A stretch of DNA of 64,000 nt from Methanosarcina thermophila TM-1 (GCF_000969885.1 NZ_CP009501.1:434001-498000), one strand, 5' to 3'; shown: positions 8,425 to 18,820, numbered from the stretch's first letter. Translations and numbers: made by a program. Notes: generated by a model from the letters alone, not told the origin.

Positions 8425-10137
8425 ATGCTAATAGGAATTGATGTCGGAGGCACTACTACGGATGCAGTGCTTATCCGGAATGGAGAAGTATGCAGTACTG
8501 CCAAGGTTCCCACTGAACCAGGGAGACTTCTGAATTCTCTGCTTGAAGCCTTTGATGCGGTCAGCAGAGGTGTTCCTCCTGAGCAGCTGGAAAGGGTTGT
8601 ATTTAGTACGACGGTGATAACAAATCTAATTGCTGAAGGCAAAACTGATCGTGTAGCCCTGGTGCTGATTCCGGGACCGGGTGTTAATCCGAAAAGTTAC
8701 AGCTTCCCTGACAGCTTTTATCTTAAAGGAGCTATGGATTACAGGGGAAGGGAAATCCAGCCTCTCGATGAGGCTGAAATCAGGAAAACCGTGGAATTGA
8801 TCCGGGAATCAGGATTTACAAGAGCAGCCATTATAAGCAAATTTGGGCAAAGAAACCCTTCCCATGAACTGATGATAGAAAAAATCTTCAGGGAAATCTA
8901 TCCCGGCTGCAAACTGGAACTCGGGCATAAGGTTTCAGGAAAACTGAATTTCCCGAGAAGGGTAGCTACTACCATGCTCACTTCTGCCACCAGGGAGTAC
9001 TATCAGGAGTTTGTCGAGAAGATCATGAAAGCTCTTGAGGAGAGAAGAATTCGGGCTCCCGTATTTATCCTGAAAGCTGATGGAGGGACTCTCCCGGTTG
9101 AAAAATCAATAGAATTCCCTGTAGAAACTATATTTTCGGGTCCTGCAGCGAGTACGATTGGAGCTCTTGCCCTTACCCCGCAGGATCAGACTTCAGTTGT
9201 AGTGGACATAGGAGGGACTACGACAGATCTTGCACTAATTCTTTCAGGCAAGCCGCTTCTGGCTTCTAAAGGCGCAAAACTCGGAGGTTTCCTCACACAC
9301 GTTCGGGCTTTTGCTGTCCGTTCAATAGCTGTAGGAGGAGACAGCGTCGTAAGGGTAAGGGAGTCGGATACAGGTGAAAAAATATTAACGATTGGTCCTG
9401 ACAGGGCAGGTCCTGCTTGCTGCATGGGAGGAGAAGAGACCACCCCGACTGATGCTCTGAACGTACTTGGGCTTATCAATGTAGGAAACCCCGAACTTTC
9501 AAGCAAAGCTATTAAAGCCACAGCTTCTGAACTGGGAAAATCCGAAGCTGAAACTGCAGCTCTGATAGTGGATAAAGCTGCACAGATGATTGCTGATGCA
9601 GTCAATGAGATGTTTCTTGAGTGGGAACAGGAGCCTGCCTACAGGGTATGGGAAGTCCTGCAGGAGAAAAAGGCGAGACCTGAGAACGTGGTTGGAATAG
9701 GAGGAGGAGCAAAAGGTCTCATTGCCGGGATTGCGAAAAAACTCTCTGCCAAACCTGTCACCCCAGAGTATGCTGAAGTAGGAAATGCGATAGGGGCAGC
9801 TATTGCAAGGCCCACGCTTACCATAAACCTGCACATTGATACTGAGCAGCAGATATATTCAGTAGCTGAGGAAGGGGAGATAGTCAGTCTGAGTGCAGCA
9901 AACCTTGGGAATTTCAATAAAATACACCTCGAAGAAGCTGAAGCCTTTGCTGCACAGCTCCTTAGGAAACGTGCAGAAGAATTTGGAATTTCCGAGTATG
10001 CGGATGAAGCCGAGATTGTTAATAGTGAAGTTTTCAATGTCGTCAAGGGCTGGTATACCACAGGGCGGCTTTTTGACGTGAGTATGCAGATTCCTGCGGG
10101 CTTAATCCCGGGATGGAAAAGGAGGGAAAAAGCATGA
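8425..10137 (+). CDS. Hydantoinase/oxoprolinase family protein (HyuA-like)
   Basis: This 570-residue member of the actin-fold hydantoinase A / 5-oxoprolinase family hydrolyses or activates cyclic amides or related ligands with ATP. The N-terminus MLIGIDVGGTTTDAVLI is the phosphate-1 loop; the second nucleotide motif VVVDIGGTTTDLALI lies near residue 255, and VGIGGGAKGL near 417 is the adenosine motif. It carries the HyuA half only, and no HyuB partner is adjacent, so the reaction is unknown. The gene overlaps the histone-deacetylase-like gene by four bases (ATGA), indicating one operon. It is preceded by an unusual 11-bp repeat array that may regulate the pair. Confidence 0.88.
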   Translation: MLIGIDVGGTTTDAVLIRNGEVCSTAKVPTEPGRLLNSLLEAFDAVSRGVPPEQLERVVFSTTVITNLIAEGKTDRVALVLIPGPGVNPKSYSFPDSFYLKGAMDYRGREIQPLDEAEIRKTVELIRESGFTRAAIISKFGQRNPSHELMIEKIFREIYPGCKLELGHKVSGKLNFPRRVATTMLTSATREYYQEFVEKIMKALEERRIRAPVFILKADGGTLPVEKSIEFPVETIFSGPAASTIGALALTPQDQTSVVVDIGGTTTDLALILSGKPLLASKGAKLGGFLTHVRAFAVRSIAVGGDSVVRVRESDTGEKILTIGPDRAGPACCMGGEETTPTDALNVLGLINVGNPELSSKAIKATASELGKSEAETAALIVDKAAQMIADAVNEMFLEWEQEPAYRVWEVLQEKKARPENVVGIGGGAKGLIAGIAKKLSAKPVTPEYAEVGNAIGAAIARPTLTINLHIDTEQQIYSVAEEGEIVSLSAANLGNFNKIHLEEAEAFAAQLLRKRAEEFGISEYADEAEIVNSEVFNVVKGWYTTGRLFDVSMQIPAGLIPGWKRREKA

Positions 10138-11711
10138 AACTGGGGCTTGGAAAAATCAGGGATGTACTGAAAACTGGCTCTGGCGCAGGTATGCAGCAAG
10201 AGAAAAAAGAGCATGCAGAAGGAAGAAGCAAGGCAGAGAAAGAAGAAACCCGGATAATAGAGAGTGAAGAAAATAAGCCTGAGACAAATGAGGGAAATTT
10301 AATGGAATCCAAAAAGACAGGACAGGAGACAAAACAAGAATCTCTATCCCCGGCAGACCGTTCCAGAGCCAAAAAGACAGGTCTGGTTTTCTTCCCGGCT
10401 TTTGACTGGGCTATTTCGCCGACCCATCCGGAAAGAGAAGAACGCCTCCTCTATACCAGGGACCAGATCTTTGAAGAAGGCCTGATGGATCTGCCGGAAA
10501 TAGCCGAATATAAACCCCGTCTTGCTGAGTACAGGGATATAGCCAGAGTCCACTTCTGTGTGCCTGACATAAAAACCCAGGCTACAGTTCCCCATCTTAT
10601 CGCAGCAGGGAGCTGCCTTGTGCTCGGGGATGCCTTGATGAGAGGGGAAGTTAAGAATGCTTTTGCGCTTGTCCGCCCACCCGGTCACCATGCAATGACA
10701 GTAGCACACGGAAACAGAGGGTTCTGCAATATAAATAACGAAGCTATTCTTGTAGAATACCTGAGAAAAAAATATGGAATCCGCAAGATTGCAATCGTGG
10801 ATACTGATGTGCATCACGGGGATGGAACTCAGGAAATCTTCTATAATGATCCGGATGTGCTTTTTATTTCTTTCCACCAGGACGGAAGGACTCTTTACCC
10901 CGGATCGGGCTTCATAAGCGAGCTTGGGGGTCCAAAAGCGCGTGGCATGACAATTAATATTCCCCTGCCGCCTGGAACCCCTGATGAGGGCATACTTTAT
11001 GTGCTCGATTCTCTCGTACTTCCCATTATAAAAGATTTCAAGCCTGAACTGGTTCTGAACTCTGCTGGACAGGATAACCATTATACCGATCCACTTGCGA
11101 ATATGCGCTTTTCCGCACAGGGATATGCAAAATTGAATGAGAAACTTGCCCCTGATATGGCTGTGCTTGAGGGCGGCTACGCAATCCAGACGGCACTGCC
11201 TTATGTAAACACAGGCATAATCCTTGCAATGGCAGGGCTTGATTATTCCTGCGTAAGGGAACCTGACTTCAAGCCAGGGATGTTTGTCCAGGCCTCAAGG
11301 GATAGAAAGATACTGGAAGAGACCGTTGCAGCCCAGCTCGAAAACTGGAAAAACCGGGACAGGCTTGTAGAAGCCGAAGTAGCAAAATACGGAGAATTCT
11401 ACAGCCGGAGAAAGCAGATCTTTTACGACACAGATATGATTCAGGAGTTCCAGGAAGAAAGAATCCGGATGTGCCCTGACTGCCAGGGCTACAAGACCAT
11501 AGATTCCCACGCTCACAGGAGCGTATACGATACCAGGATTTTTGGGGTCTCGGTTCCGATTTATGCCTGTGAGAACTGCCAGGCTGAAGCCAGGGAAGAG
11601 TACAGAAAAAGGCTTGATGATATGAAATATGACCAGATCTACCTGCAGGATAAAAAAGGGGATGAATACAGGGCATATAATACGAGAACAAAGCAAGAAA
11701 CGGTTTATTGA
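10134..11711 (+). CDS. Histone deacetylase family zinc amidohydrolase with C-terminal CxxC pair
   Basis: This member of the arginase/deacetylase fold family removes acyl groups from lysine, polyamines or other amines. The core shows RPPGHHAM, the metal-binding DTDVHHGDGTQ, and SAGQDNHYTDPL. Two additions are notable. About 80 highly charged Lys/Glu residues precede the catalytic domain. After it, CPDCQGYKTIDSHAHRS and YACENCQ form a putative zinc finger of two CxxC pairs. The frame opens at 10113, but the ATG at 10134 is preceded by GGAGGG and overlaps the upstream stop, so it is preferred (525 residues). Co-transcription with the hydantoinase-like gene hints at an amide-processing pathway; this is inference. 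Confidence 0.88.
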   Translation: MKLGLGKIRDVLKTGSGAGMQQEKKEHAEGRSKAEKEETRIIESEENKPETNEGNLMESKKTGQETKQESLSPADRSRAKKTGLVFFPAFDWAISPTHPEREERLLYTRDQIFEEGLMDLPEIAEYKPRLAEYRDIARVHFCVPDIKTQATVPHLIAAGSCLVLGDALMRGEVKNAFALVRPPGHHAMTVAHGNRGFCNINNEAILVEYLRKKYGIRKIAIVDTDVHHGDGTQEIFYNDPDVLFISFHQDGRTLYPGSGFISELGGPKARGMTINIPLPPGTPDEGILYVLDSLVLPIIKDFKPELVLNSAGQDNHYTDPLANMRFSAQGYAKLNEKLAPDMAVLEGGYAIQTALPYVNTGIILAMAGLDYSCVREPDFKPGMFVQASRDRKILEETVAAQLENWKNRDRLVEAEVAKYGEFYSRRKQIFYDTDMIQEFQEERIRMCPDCQGYKTIDSHAHRSVYDTRIFGVSVPIYACENCQAEAREEYRKRLDDMKYDQIYLQDKKGDEYRAYNTRTKQETVY

Positions 11712-12599
11712 GATGGGGAAAGAATTTGTTAAGCAGGAATAAATTTATTAAATGTTATAAGGTTTTTTCTTTTCATCCTGCTTATTTCCCTTTGTTTTTT
11801 CTAGCCCTTTAATTTTGTAATCTCTTATTTTTCTGTAATCTCTATTTTTCTGTAATCTCTATTTTTCTGTAATCTCTATTTTTCTGTAATCTCTATTTTT
11901 CTGTAATCTCTATTTTTCTGTAATCTCTATTTTTCTGTAATCTCCGAAATCTTTTTTGTTTTTCATCCAGCATATTATCGACCTGAAGCAAGTTTTTCCA
12001 GTTTCCTGCTATTTTAAAAGATTGTGGGACGTTGAGTGAACTATTTTCAGATTTTTATGTTCAAACTTTTTTATGTTCAAATTTTTTTATATTCAAATTT
12101 TTGATTCATTTTTATCAGTATCCTTTTTAAGAAGTATATGAAAAGCTGTGCATCTTCTTTAAGAAATAATTTGTGAAAAAAGCATCATTTTATAGGGAAA
12201 CTTACTAAATATATTAATTTTATCCTTCAAAATCAAATAATCATGCTGTTCGCAGGTTTGTAGATAAATTAAAACCGGGATTGGATGACTGCGGGGAAGT
12301 TGAAATATTCTGATAAACGCTATCAACAGGCAGGTAAAGATAAAAAAAAGTTAAGATGTTGTCAGCGTTAACTTATTTTCAGTTTGTTATAATCGAAAAA
12401 GATGGTGGAGACTAAACGAGAAAGAAGTAGTAAGAGAATTCCAGCAAGCTGAGACGTTATTTTACGATTTTGTGTTTTTTAATAGTACCAGAAGTATATT
12501 GATAGAAACCGTTATGTTTATATTCTAGTCACGATTATTTTCTAATTAATTTAAGGGAGTGATATTTATAATTACTTTTATCTGTATGGAGGAATTAGC
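11712..12599. other. Long AT-rich intergenic region with 17-bp tandem repeat
   Basis: No gene was found in these 888 bases. A tandem array of TTTTCTGTAATCTCTAT occupies 11829-11944. T-rich stretches near 11761 could end the deacetylase transcript. The rest is AT-rich promoter-like DNA in front of the first surface-protein gene. Confidence 0.6.
11829..11944. repeat. 17-bp tandem repeat, six perfect copies plus a partial
   Basis: The unit TTTTCTGTAATCTCTAT is repeated exactly from 11829 to 11930, with a partial seventh copy to 11944 and a degenerate copy just upstream. There are no spacers, so it is not a CRISPR array. It lies after the deacetylase gene and is probably a slipped-strand minisatellite. 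Confidence 0.9.
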
Positions 12600-15500
12600 A
12601 TAAATAGATTAAAGTTTTTACTACTAGCATCTTTTATTTTCACACTAAGTTCCTTTATCGGAGCAGCTGCGACATATACTGTGGCCGCTGACGGTACGGG
12701 AAACTATGCGACAATACAGGCTGCAGTGGATAATGCGAATTCTGGTGATACAATTATCGTATCCCCGGGAACCTATTATGAGAACATCATTATAAATAAA
12801 ATCGGACTAAAGGATCTGGAGCTGAGGTCTGCATCCGGTGATCCTGCGAATACAATAATAGCCAACTCTACAGGCAGTCATGTAATCTCTATGAGTTATG
12901 GAGATAATTTAACAATTAAAGGATTTACGATCAGTGGAGCTGGAACCGGAAATGCAGGCATCAACATGGTTGGAAGTCACCATTGTACAATTGAAAATAA
13001 TATATTTTCGAATAATGCCCTTGGAGTACAGCTGACTTCAAGCTCCACTTACAACACAATTCGCAACAACATATTTTCTAAAGAAACTGCTGCTGGCACA
13101 GCAATTAATATTGCGAGATCTGGATCTAACGAAATCTCGGGGAATACAATCTCAAACCACAGTTCTGGAATTCTTATTGGTGGATCTGATGGGAACAAGC
13201 TCTCAAGTAATATTGTAAGCCAGAGTATTGAAGACGGTATACTTTTGCAAGCAAATTCAAAAAATAATATTCTTGAAAACAATCTCGTAAGTACCAGCGG
13301 AAGATATGGAATCTATTGTGCAAATTCAGTCGATAATAAACTGATTAGCAATATGGTGTCCAATGGTACCAATGGGATTAATCTTGTATTTTCCCCTGGA
13401 AGCACAATCTCAGGCAATGACGTATCATTTGCCCGTGACCATGCTATCTTTCTGGATAACTCCAGTAATACTAACGTGGAAAACAATAGTGTTTCAAGCA
13501 GTCCCTACGGAATAGCTCTGAGATATTCTAACAATAGTAACGTAGTTAACAATTATGCTTACAACAATACCAGAGGCATTTATATTACCCTGTGGTCAAA
13601 CAACAACATGCTTTCAGGCAATAAGGCATATTCAAATAATAACGGTATTGTTCTTGTATACAGTGCCAATAATAATATTATCGAAAACAATGAAGTAAAT
13701 TCAAATAACAATTACGGCATCGTACTAGGGAATGTATTCGAAAATAAAGTGTTAAATAACAAAATATCGCAAAATGACAGGGGAATTTCCCTCGATGATT
13801 CATCCGTAAAAAATACACTCTCAGGCAATATTGTGAACTCAAATAGAGGTTATGGTATTCGTCTGGATAACTCTGACTACAATAATATTACCAGCAACAT
13901 TGTCCAGTCAAATAAGAACGGAATTTACCTGGTGAATTCTAATAACAGTTACCTTATTAATAATACCGTGCCTGACAGTGAGAGAGCTATCCAACTGTGG
14001 AGCTCAAGTAATGACAAGCTTATTAACAATATTCTCTCAAATAACCGCAATTATGGAATTCTTCTGGATAATTCCAGCAATAATGAACTTTCCGGAAATA
14101 CGGCTTTTAACAGCACTGTAGGCATTTCCCTGAGCTCGTCAGTAGATAACAATGTTTCAGGTAATACTATCAGTTGGAATAGCAATCATGGTATTTTCCT
14201 GTGTGCCAGAAGCCTCAATAACCTTATCTATAACAATAATTTTAACAACGCCGTAAACACCAACGTTAGAAATGATAAGTGCACCTGGAATGTAGCAAAT
14301 ACCAGTGGTAGAAACATTATGGGTGGTCCATACCTTGGCGGCAACTACTGGGCAAAACCTGATGGTACAGGCCATTCACAGATCACACCTGATGAAAACA
14401 ATGACGGATTTGCAGATGAGCCATTTATTACGAGCAACGTTACAGACAACTTACCCCTTATAGATGTTCCTGACCCGATTGCTCCGATTGCAGATTTCAG
14501 TGCCAATCCAACTAAGGGAATTGTCCCGCTCACGGTTGAGTTTAAGGATCTCTCAAAATATGCAACCTCGATAAGCTGGGACGTTAATGGTGACGGAAAA
14601 TCAGACGGTAATAATAGTACTCTTGTTTATGTGTACGATACCCCAGGGGACTATTCTGCCACTCTGACAGCGACAAATGAAAACGGCACGAGTACAAAAT
14701 CTATAACAATAAATGCAGAGGAGTTTATAGTTTATCCTGTCGCCGACTTCAGTGCCAATCCCATGAGCGGTTATACTCCTCTTTCAGTCCAGTTCACTGA
14801 CCTCTCACAGAATGCAATCTCAAGGAACTGGGATATTGGCATTGATGGAACTATTGAGTCTACAAATGCCAGCTTTACCTATGTGTTCTCAGTGCCTGGA
14901 AGTTATCCTGTCAGATTAACCGCCATTAATGAGAACGGCACTTCCTCAAAGGATTTGACAATAACTGCGACAAAGAAGAATTCAGGTGGTGGTGGCAGCC
15001 GTGGCGGCGGTGGCGGTGGGGGTGGTTCCCCAGAGCCTGCAAGAAATGTGGATGTAAAGGAACTTTCACAGGTACGCGTTGTAAGCGGAAATTCTGTGAA
15101 ATTTGATTTCCCGAAGAATGCCACCTGTGTTGTTTATGTGAGTTTTGATGCAAAGAAGACCGCAGGCAAGACCACAACCATTGCCGAGCAGCTCAAAGCA
15201 AAATCAACCCTGACTTCAAATCTGTCCTCAGGTGAGGTTTATAAATACTTCAACCTCTGGGTCGGAAATGCAGGGTTTGCAACGGAAAAGAATATTGAAA
15301 ACCCTGTAGTGTGCTTCAAGGTTGAAAAATCCTGGCTTGAGGATAAGAACATAGACCAGAATTCAATCACGCTTAACAGGTACAGCGATAAAAAATGGTC
15401 TGAACTGCCCGTAAAGCTGTTGAGAGAAGATAGCAAATATCTGTACTTCAAGGCAGACACCCCAGGCTTCACCCACTTTGCAATAACAGGGAATACCATA

Positions 15501-15698
15501 GAGAAACCCACGGCTGATACAAAGCCTGCGGCTGAAACTTCAGAGCCTGAGGAGAAAAACACAACAGTAAATGAAACCAAAAAGGAACAGAATTCTCAGC
15601 AGGGAACCGGGAAGGATAAAGTTACAAGCATACCCGGATTTGAAGGACTTTGTGTTGTAGCCTGCCTTATTACATTATTCCTGCATAAGAAAAAATAA
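12600..15698 (+). CDS. Secreted beta-helix/PKD surface protein with PGF-CTERM anchor, apparent AUA start
   Basis: This cell-surface protein is about 1032 residues. In order it has a signal peptide (NRLKFLLLASFIFTLSS), a long right-handed parallel beta-helix of NosD/PbH1 repeats (about 30-600), two PKD domains (about 630-790), a Gly-rich hinge, a PGF-pre-PGF domain (about 810-965), and a C-terminal SIPGFEGL plus hydrophobic segment plus HKKK tail typical of archaeosortase substrates. The only codon properly spaced after GGAGG is ATA at 12600. No ATG, GTG or TTG occurs between the upstream in-frame TAA near 12551 and GTG 12681, and GTG 12681 would delete the signal peptide. It is the first of three tandem paralogs. 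Its terminal domain is nearly identical in DNA to that of the third. Confidence 0.85.
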   Translation: MNRLKFLLLASFIFTLSSFIGAAATYTVAADGTGNYATIQAAVDNANSGDTIIVSPGTYYENIIINKIGLKDLELRSASGDPANTIIANSTGSHVISMSYGDNLTIKGFTISGAGTGNAGINMVGSHHCTIENNIFSNNALGVQLTSSSTYNTIRNNIFSKETAAGTAINIARSGSNEISGNTISNHSSGILIGGSDGNKLSSNIVSQSIEDGILLQANSKNNILENNLVSTSGRYGIYCANSVDNKLISNMVSNGTNGINLVFSPGSTISGNDVSFARDHAIFLDNSSNTNVENNSVSSSPYGIALRYSNNSNVVNNYAYNNTRGIYITLWSNNNMLSGNKAYSNNNGIVLVYSANNNIIENNEVNSNNNYGIVLGNVFENKVLNNKISQNDRGISLDDSSVKNTLSGNIVNSNRGYGIRLDNSDYNNITSNIVQSNKNGIYLVNSNNSYLINNTVPDSERAIQLWSSSNDKLINNILSNNRNYGILLDNSSNNELSGNTAFNSTVGISLSSSVDNNVSGNTISWNSNHGIFLCARSLNNLIYNNNFNNAVNTNVRNDKCTWNVANTSGRNIMGGPYLGGNYWAKPDGTGHSQITPDENNDGFADEPFITSNVTDNLPLIDVPDPIAPIADFSANPTKGIVPLTVEFKDLSKYATSISWDVNGDGKSDGNNSTLVYVYDTPGDYSATLTATNENGTSTKSITINAEEFIVYPVADFSANPMSGYTPLSVQFTDLSQNAISRNWDIGIDGTIESTNASFTYVFSVPGSYPVRLTAINENGTSSKDLTITATKKNSGGGGSRGGGGGGGGSPEPARNVDVKELSQVRVVSGNSVKFDFPKNATCVVYVSFDAKKTAGKTTTIAEQLKAKSTLTSNLSSGEVYKYFNLWVGNAGFATEKNIENPVVCFKVEKSWLEDKNIDQNSITLNRYSDKKWSELPVKLLREDSKYLYFKADTPGFTHFAITGNTIEKPTADTKPAAETSEPEEKNTTVNETKKEQNSQQGTGKDKVTSIPGFEGLCVVACLITLFLHKKK

Positions 15699-15883
15699 CA
15701 GCCAAAAAGAAAAAATAGAAACAAAGATGGGAGTAAAATCAGAAAGAGAAAGCGAAAATAAGGAAAAAATGATTAAAAAAGAAAATAGAAGACAAGAATT
15801 CGATAAGCAGAAAAGAAAATAAAATAAAAGATAAGAATTCGATAAACAGAAAATAAAATAAAAGATAGAAATTCAATAAAAAG

Positions 15884-15936
15884 GGCAGGATAAAGATATC
15901 AAATCTTTTCTTTATCTTGCCTTCTTTTTCTTTTTG
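15884..15936 (+). terminator. Hairpin terminator after first surface-protein gene
   Basis: The arms GGCAGGATAAAGA (15884-15896) and TCTTTATCTTGCC (15909-15921) pair with one G-U mismatch around a 12-base loop and are followed by a T-rich tract to 15936. Upstream, 15795-15870 holds two to three imperfect copies of an A-rich unit containing AAGATAAGAATTCGATAA. Confidence 0.65.
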
Positions 15937-16452
15937 ATTTTTCTTATTTTTGTGACTTTTTATGATTCTCCCTCTTTATAATAACCTTTAATTGTTTCAC
16001 CAGTTTTTTCCTGGATTTTCCGTTTTTATGAACTGCTCTCACGCTTTCCAGTATGTTATCCTTCCCAGAATATTTTATAGGAACGATATTGGGATGAACT
16101 TTTTAATGTGCAGCCGATTTTTATGCAGTCAGTTCTGGTTTATTTAGCCAGAATCCTCTTTTTCACGCTTGAGGGTTTTATTGAGCCAGAACAGTCTTTT
16201 TTACGTTTGAGGGTTAAGTTTTATTAGGACGCAGGCAGCCTGTCATGTTATAATGAAAGTTGATTCGGGACATAAGAAAAGAAGACTATCTGGTTATTTT
16301 GCTGAGTTTGCAATTGGTTGCTTCTTATCTGGATTTTTATCTCTTTATTTTGATATTATTCTGATTCAATAAATTTATATTATTTAATGTTTAAAATCTG
16401 ATTTATCAATAGAAAATTAAATAATAATTTAAATAAAGCGTGGGGGATTTTA
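15937..16452. other. Intergenic region between surface-protein genes
   Basis: No gene is seen. Two diverged copies of a unit of about 45 bp (TTTAGCCAGAATCCTCTTTTT then CACGCTTGAGGG, and a related copy) occupy roughly 16138-16215. A TATA-like stretch near 16371-16385 precedes the second paralog. Confidence 0.5.
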
Positions 16453-18594
16453 ATAAACAGGTTTGTTACTCTAGCGATAGCTATATTCACTTTTATGTTT
16501 TGTTCGAGTATAGGTACAGCGGTTGAACTAACGGTCCAGCCAGGGGAGTCAATTCAGTCTGCAGTTGATAATGCAAGTTCCGGAGATGAAATAGTCATAA
16601 GTCCCGGAAACTATAGTGAGAATATCATTATAACAAAGGACAATATTGTATTAAGATCCAGCTCTGGAAATCCCGAAGACACCATAATTACAGCAAATAA
16701 TAATGCTTCAAATGTATTGTCTATAGACGCGGATAATGTAACTATTATGGGACTAACCATTACAGGAGCTGGACTTGACAGGTCGGGAATCCAACTCTCC
16801 TCATCCAATTATTGTATTATAGAAAATAACAAGCTCGTTAACAATGCTCTCGGAATATACTTACAGTATTCAATGAACAACAGTATCATTAACAATACAG
16901 TGGAACAGGGCAAGAGAGCAGTTAACATTGAGAGGTCAAATTATAACACAATAATGAACAACAAGGTTTCAGGTCAGCGGTTTGGAATTTATCTCAGTGC
17001 TTCCGAAGGAAATAAACTCTCAGAAAACGAAGCAAATATGAACTCCAACCATGGTATTGTCCTGGAAAATTGTATAAATAACAGTCTCGAAAACAACACC
17101 GCGAATGCAAACGGCGGATATGGTATCCATATAGTGTTTTCAACCGGTAATGACCTGTTCGGAAACATTGCGGACTCAAACACGAATTATGGCATATCTT
17201 TTGTCGATTCCCTTAACAACAGGATTGTAAACAACACCGCGGTCAATAATGCCAGAGGTATTTTCCTGCAAAGATCCAGTGAGAGCGAGATCCTTGACAA
17301 TCTGGCTTTGAACAACAATTACGGTATCCGTCTTTTCTCAGGGATGAACTGCAGTATCTCAGGAAACGAAGTCTCGAACTGTAATGCTTCAGGGATTTCT
17401 TTACTGAGCTCTGCTGACTGTTCCATCAGTGAGAATTCACTGTCAAATAACAGTCTCGGAATAGACCTGGAATTATCCAATAATACTGTAATTCTTAACA
17501 ATACCATCCAGAAAGGCGGAAGGGGAATTAGCCTGCGGGATTCGAGTTATAACCTGGTGTCAAATAACATGGCTTTAAACAACAGATACGGATTTTATAT
17601 ATCTCGCTCTCACTGGACTACACTAATTAACAACACGGCAAGTACGAGCGTTAACCACGGAATTGTGCTGTTAAATTCCACCAATAATAACTTTACAGGC
17701 AATACTCTGAATTCAAATGGAGGGCATGGTGTTTATCTGACAAATTCGAGCACCAATACCCTGGATAGTAATACGGCTTCTGATAACAGTAGAGGCATTT
17801 ACCTGATATCTTCCAGCGGGAACAATATCATAAACAATGCGGTGCTGGGTAACAGGGAATTCGGAATCCTGCTATCGTACTCCATAGACAATAACATCTC
17901 AGGAAATGAAGTTTCTAACGGCGGACGTGGAATCCACCTGAGCACCTCCCAGAGCAATACCATTTCAAGAAATATTATCGCTAGGAACAGTATCTCAGGC
18001 ATTTTCATGAGCTCTACAAGCAATGATAATATCTTCTTTGATAATTATCTGAACAATGTCTTTAACTCAGACGTTAAGGACGGAAGCGCAGGAAATGTCT
18101 GGAATGTCACAAAAACTGCTGGAACCAATATTGTTGGCGGACCATTCATAGCAGGTAACTTCTGGGCAAAACCTGATGGTACCGGATTTTCCCAGACCGC
18201 AACCGATGGGGATGGAGACGGGATTGCTGATACAGCATATAAACTTCCGGGCAACAATTATTCGGACTTCCTGCCTCTGGTAGGGGGCTCTGAGCCTGAG
18301 CTATCTGTATCGCCTCCTGTAGATGTTACGATTCCCGCCTCCGGAGCAGGCATCGATGAAACGGAAATAACGACAAATGAAACTGCTGTCAACAGAACGG
18401 AAACAAATAAGATGGAAAGTGAAAATGAATTAAATAATACAGGTAATAAAACGATAGCAAATACAACAGATACAAACAAAACCAAAGTACCTGTCAACGG
18501 AAATGAAACGCAAACCAATAAAACAAAAACGGATGATGACAGCAAGGTAGAAATGGACATCGATGAGATGGAAGACGATATGAAACTTGATTGA
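16453..18594 (+). CDS. Secreted beta-helix repeat protein, apparent AUA start
   Basis: This is the second tandem paralog, about 713 residues. The signal peptide NRFVTLAIAIFTFMFCSS is followed by VELTVQPGESIQSAVDNA and a parallel beta-helix of NosD-type repeats to about residue 600. An acidic Thr/Asn/Glu-rich tail ends in MKLD. Unlike its neighbours it has no PKD, PGF-pre-PGF or C-terminal membrane anchor, so it may be released or held by other means. As in the first paralog, the codon after the ribosome-binding site (GGGGG, six-base spacing) is ATA, encoding a start of the form ATA-AAY-AGR. The in-frame ATG at 16495 lies inside the hydrophobic core of the signal peptide and has no ribosome-binding site. 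The in-frame stop upstream is at 16399-16401. Confidence 0.82.
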   Translation: MNRFVTLAIAIFTFMFCSSIGTAVELTVQPGESIQSAVDNASSGDEIVISPGNYSENIIITKDNIVLRSSSGNPEDTIITANNNASNVLSIDADNVTIMGLTITGAGLDRSGIQLSSSNYCIIENNKLVNNALGIYLQYSMNNSIINNTVEQGKRAVNIERSNYNTIMNNKVSGQRFGIYLSASEGNKLSENEANMNSNHGIVLENCINNSLENNTANANGGYGIHIVFSTGNDLFGNIADSNTNYGISFVDSLNNRIVNNTAVNNARGIFLQRSSESEILDNLALNNNYGIRLFSGMNCSISGNEVSNCNASGISLLSSADCSISENSLSNNSLGIDLELSNNTVILNNTIQKGGRGISLRDSSYNLVSNNMALNNRYGFYISRSHWTTLINNTASTSVNHGIVLLNSTNNNFTGNTLNSNGGHGVYLTNSSTNTLDSNTASDNSRGIYLISSSGNNIINNAVLGNREFGILLSYSIDNNISGNEVSNGGRGIHLSTSQSNTISRNIIARNSISGIFMSSTSNDNIFFDNYLNNVFNSDVKDGSAGNVWNVTKTAGTNIVGGPFIAGNFWAKPDGTGFSQTATDGDGDGIADTAYKLPGNNYSDFLPLVGGSEPELSVSPPVDVTIPASGAGIDETEITTNETAVNRTETNKMESENELNNTGNKTIANTTDTNKTKVPVNGNETQTNKTKTDDDSKVEMDIDEMEDDMKLD

Positions 18595-18640
18595 AACAGC
18601 CTGAGCAGCCCAGAGGATTAAGCAACAGTCCAAAACTCAG

Positions 18641-18675
18641 GGATAAAGGTTTATCCTTTAACCCATTTTTCCTAT
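18641..18675 (+). terminator. Hairpin terminator after second surface-protein gene
   Basis: A perfect seven-base stem, GGATAAA and TTTATCC, with a two-base loop (18641-18656) is followed by T-rich sequence. It lies 46 bases after the stop codon. Confidence 0.55.
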
Positions 18676-18820
18676 TTTTGCTTTATCAGGCATACAGGTG
18701 TTTTTAGAGTCACCATTCTTTTTCAAAATTATATTACGGAGACAGGTAGTAATTGGGGCTGTATTTATGCTACTCAGATCTTAGTTTAAATAAGATAAAC
18801 AGAATCAATAATAAAATAAA

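Noticed and set aside
14926-15177. Proline- and histidine-rich minus-strand frames within the first surface gene
   Set aside because: They are the reverse reading of the Gly-rich hinge codons and have no support.
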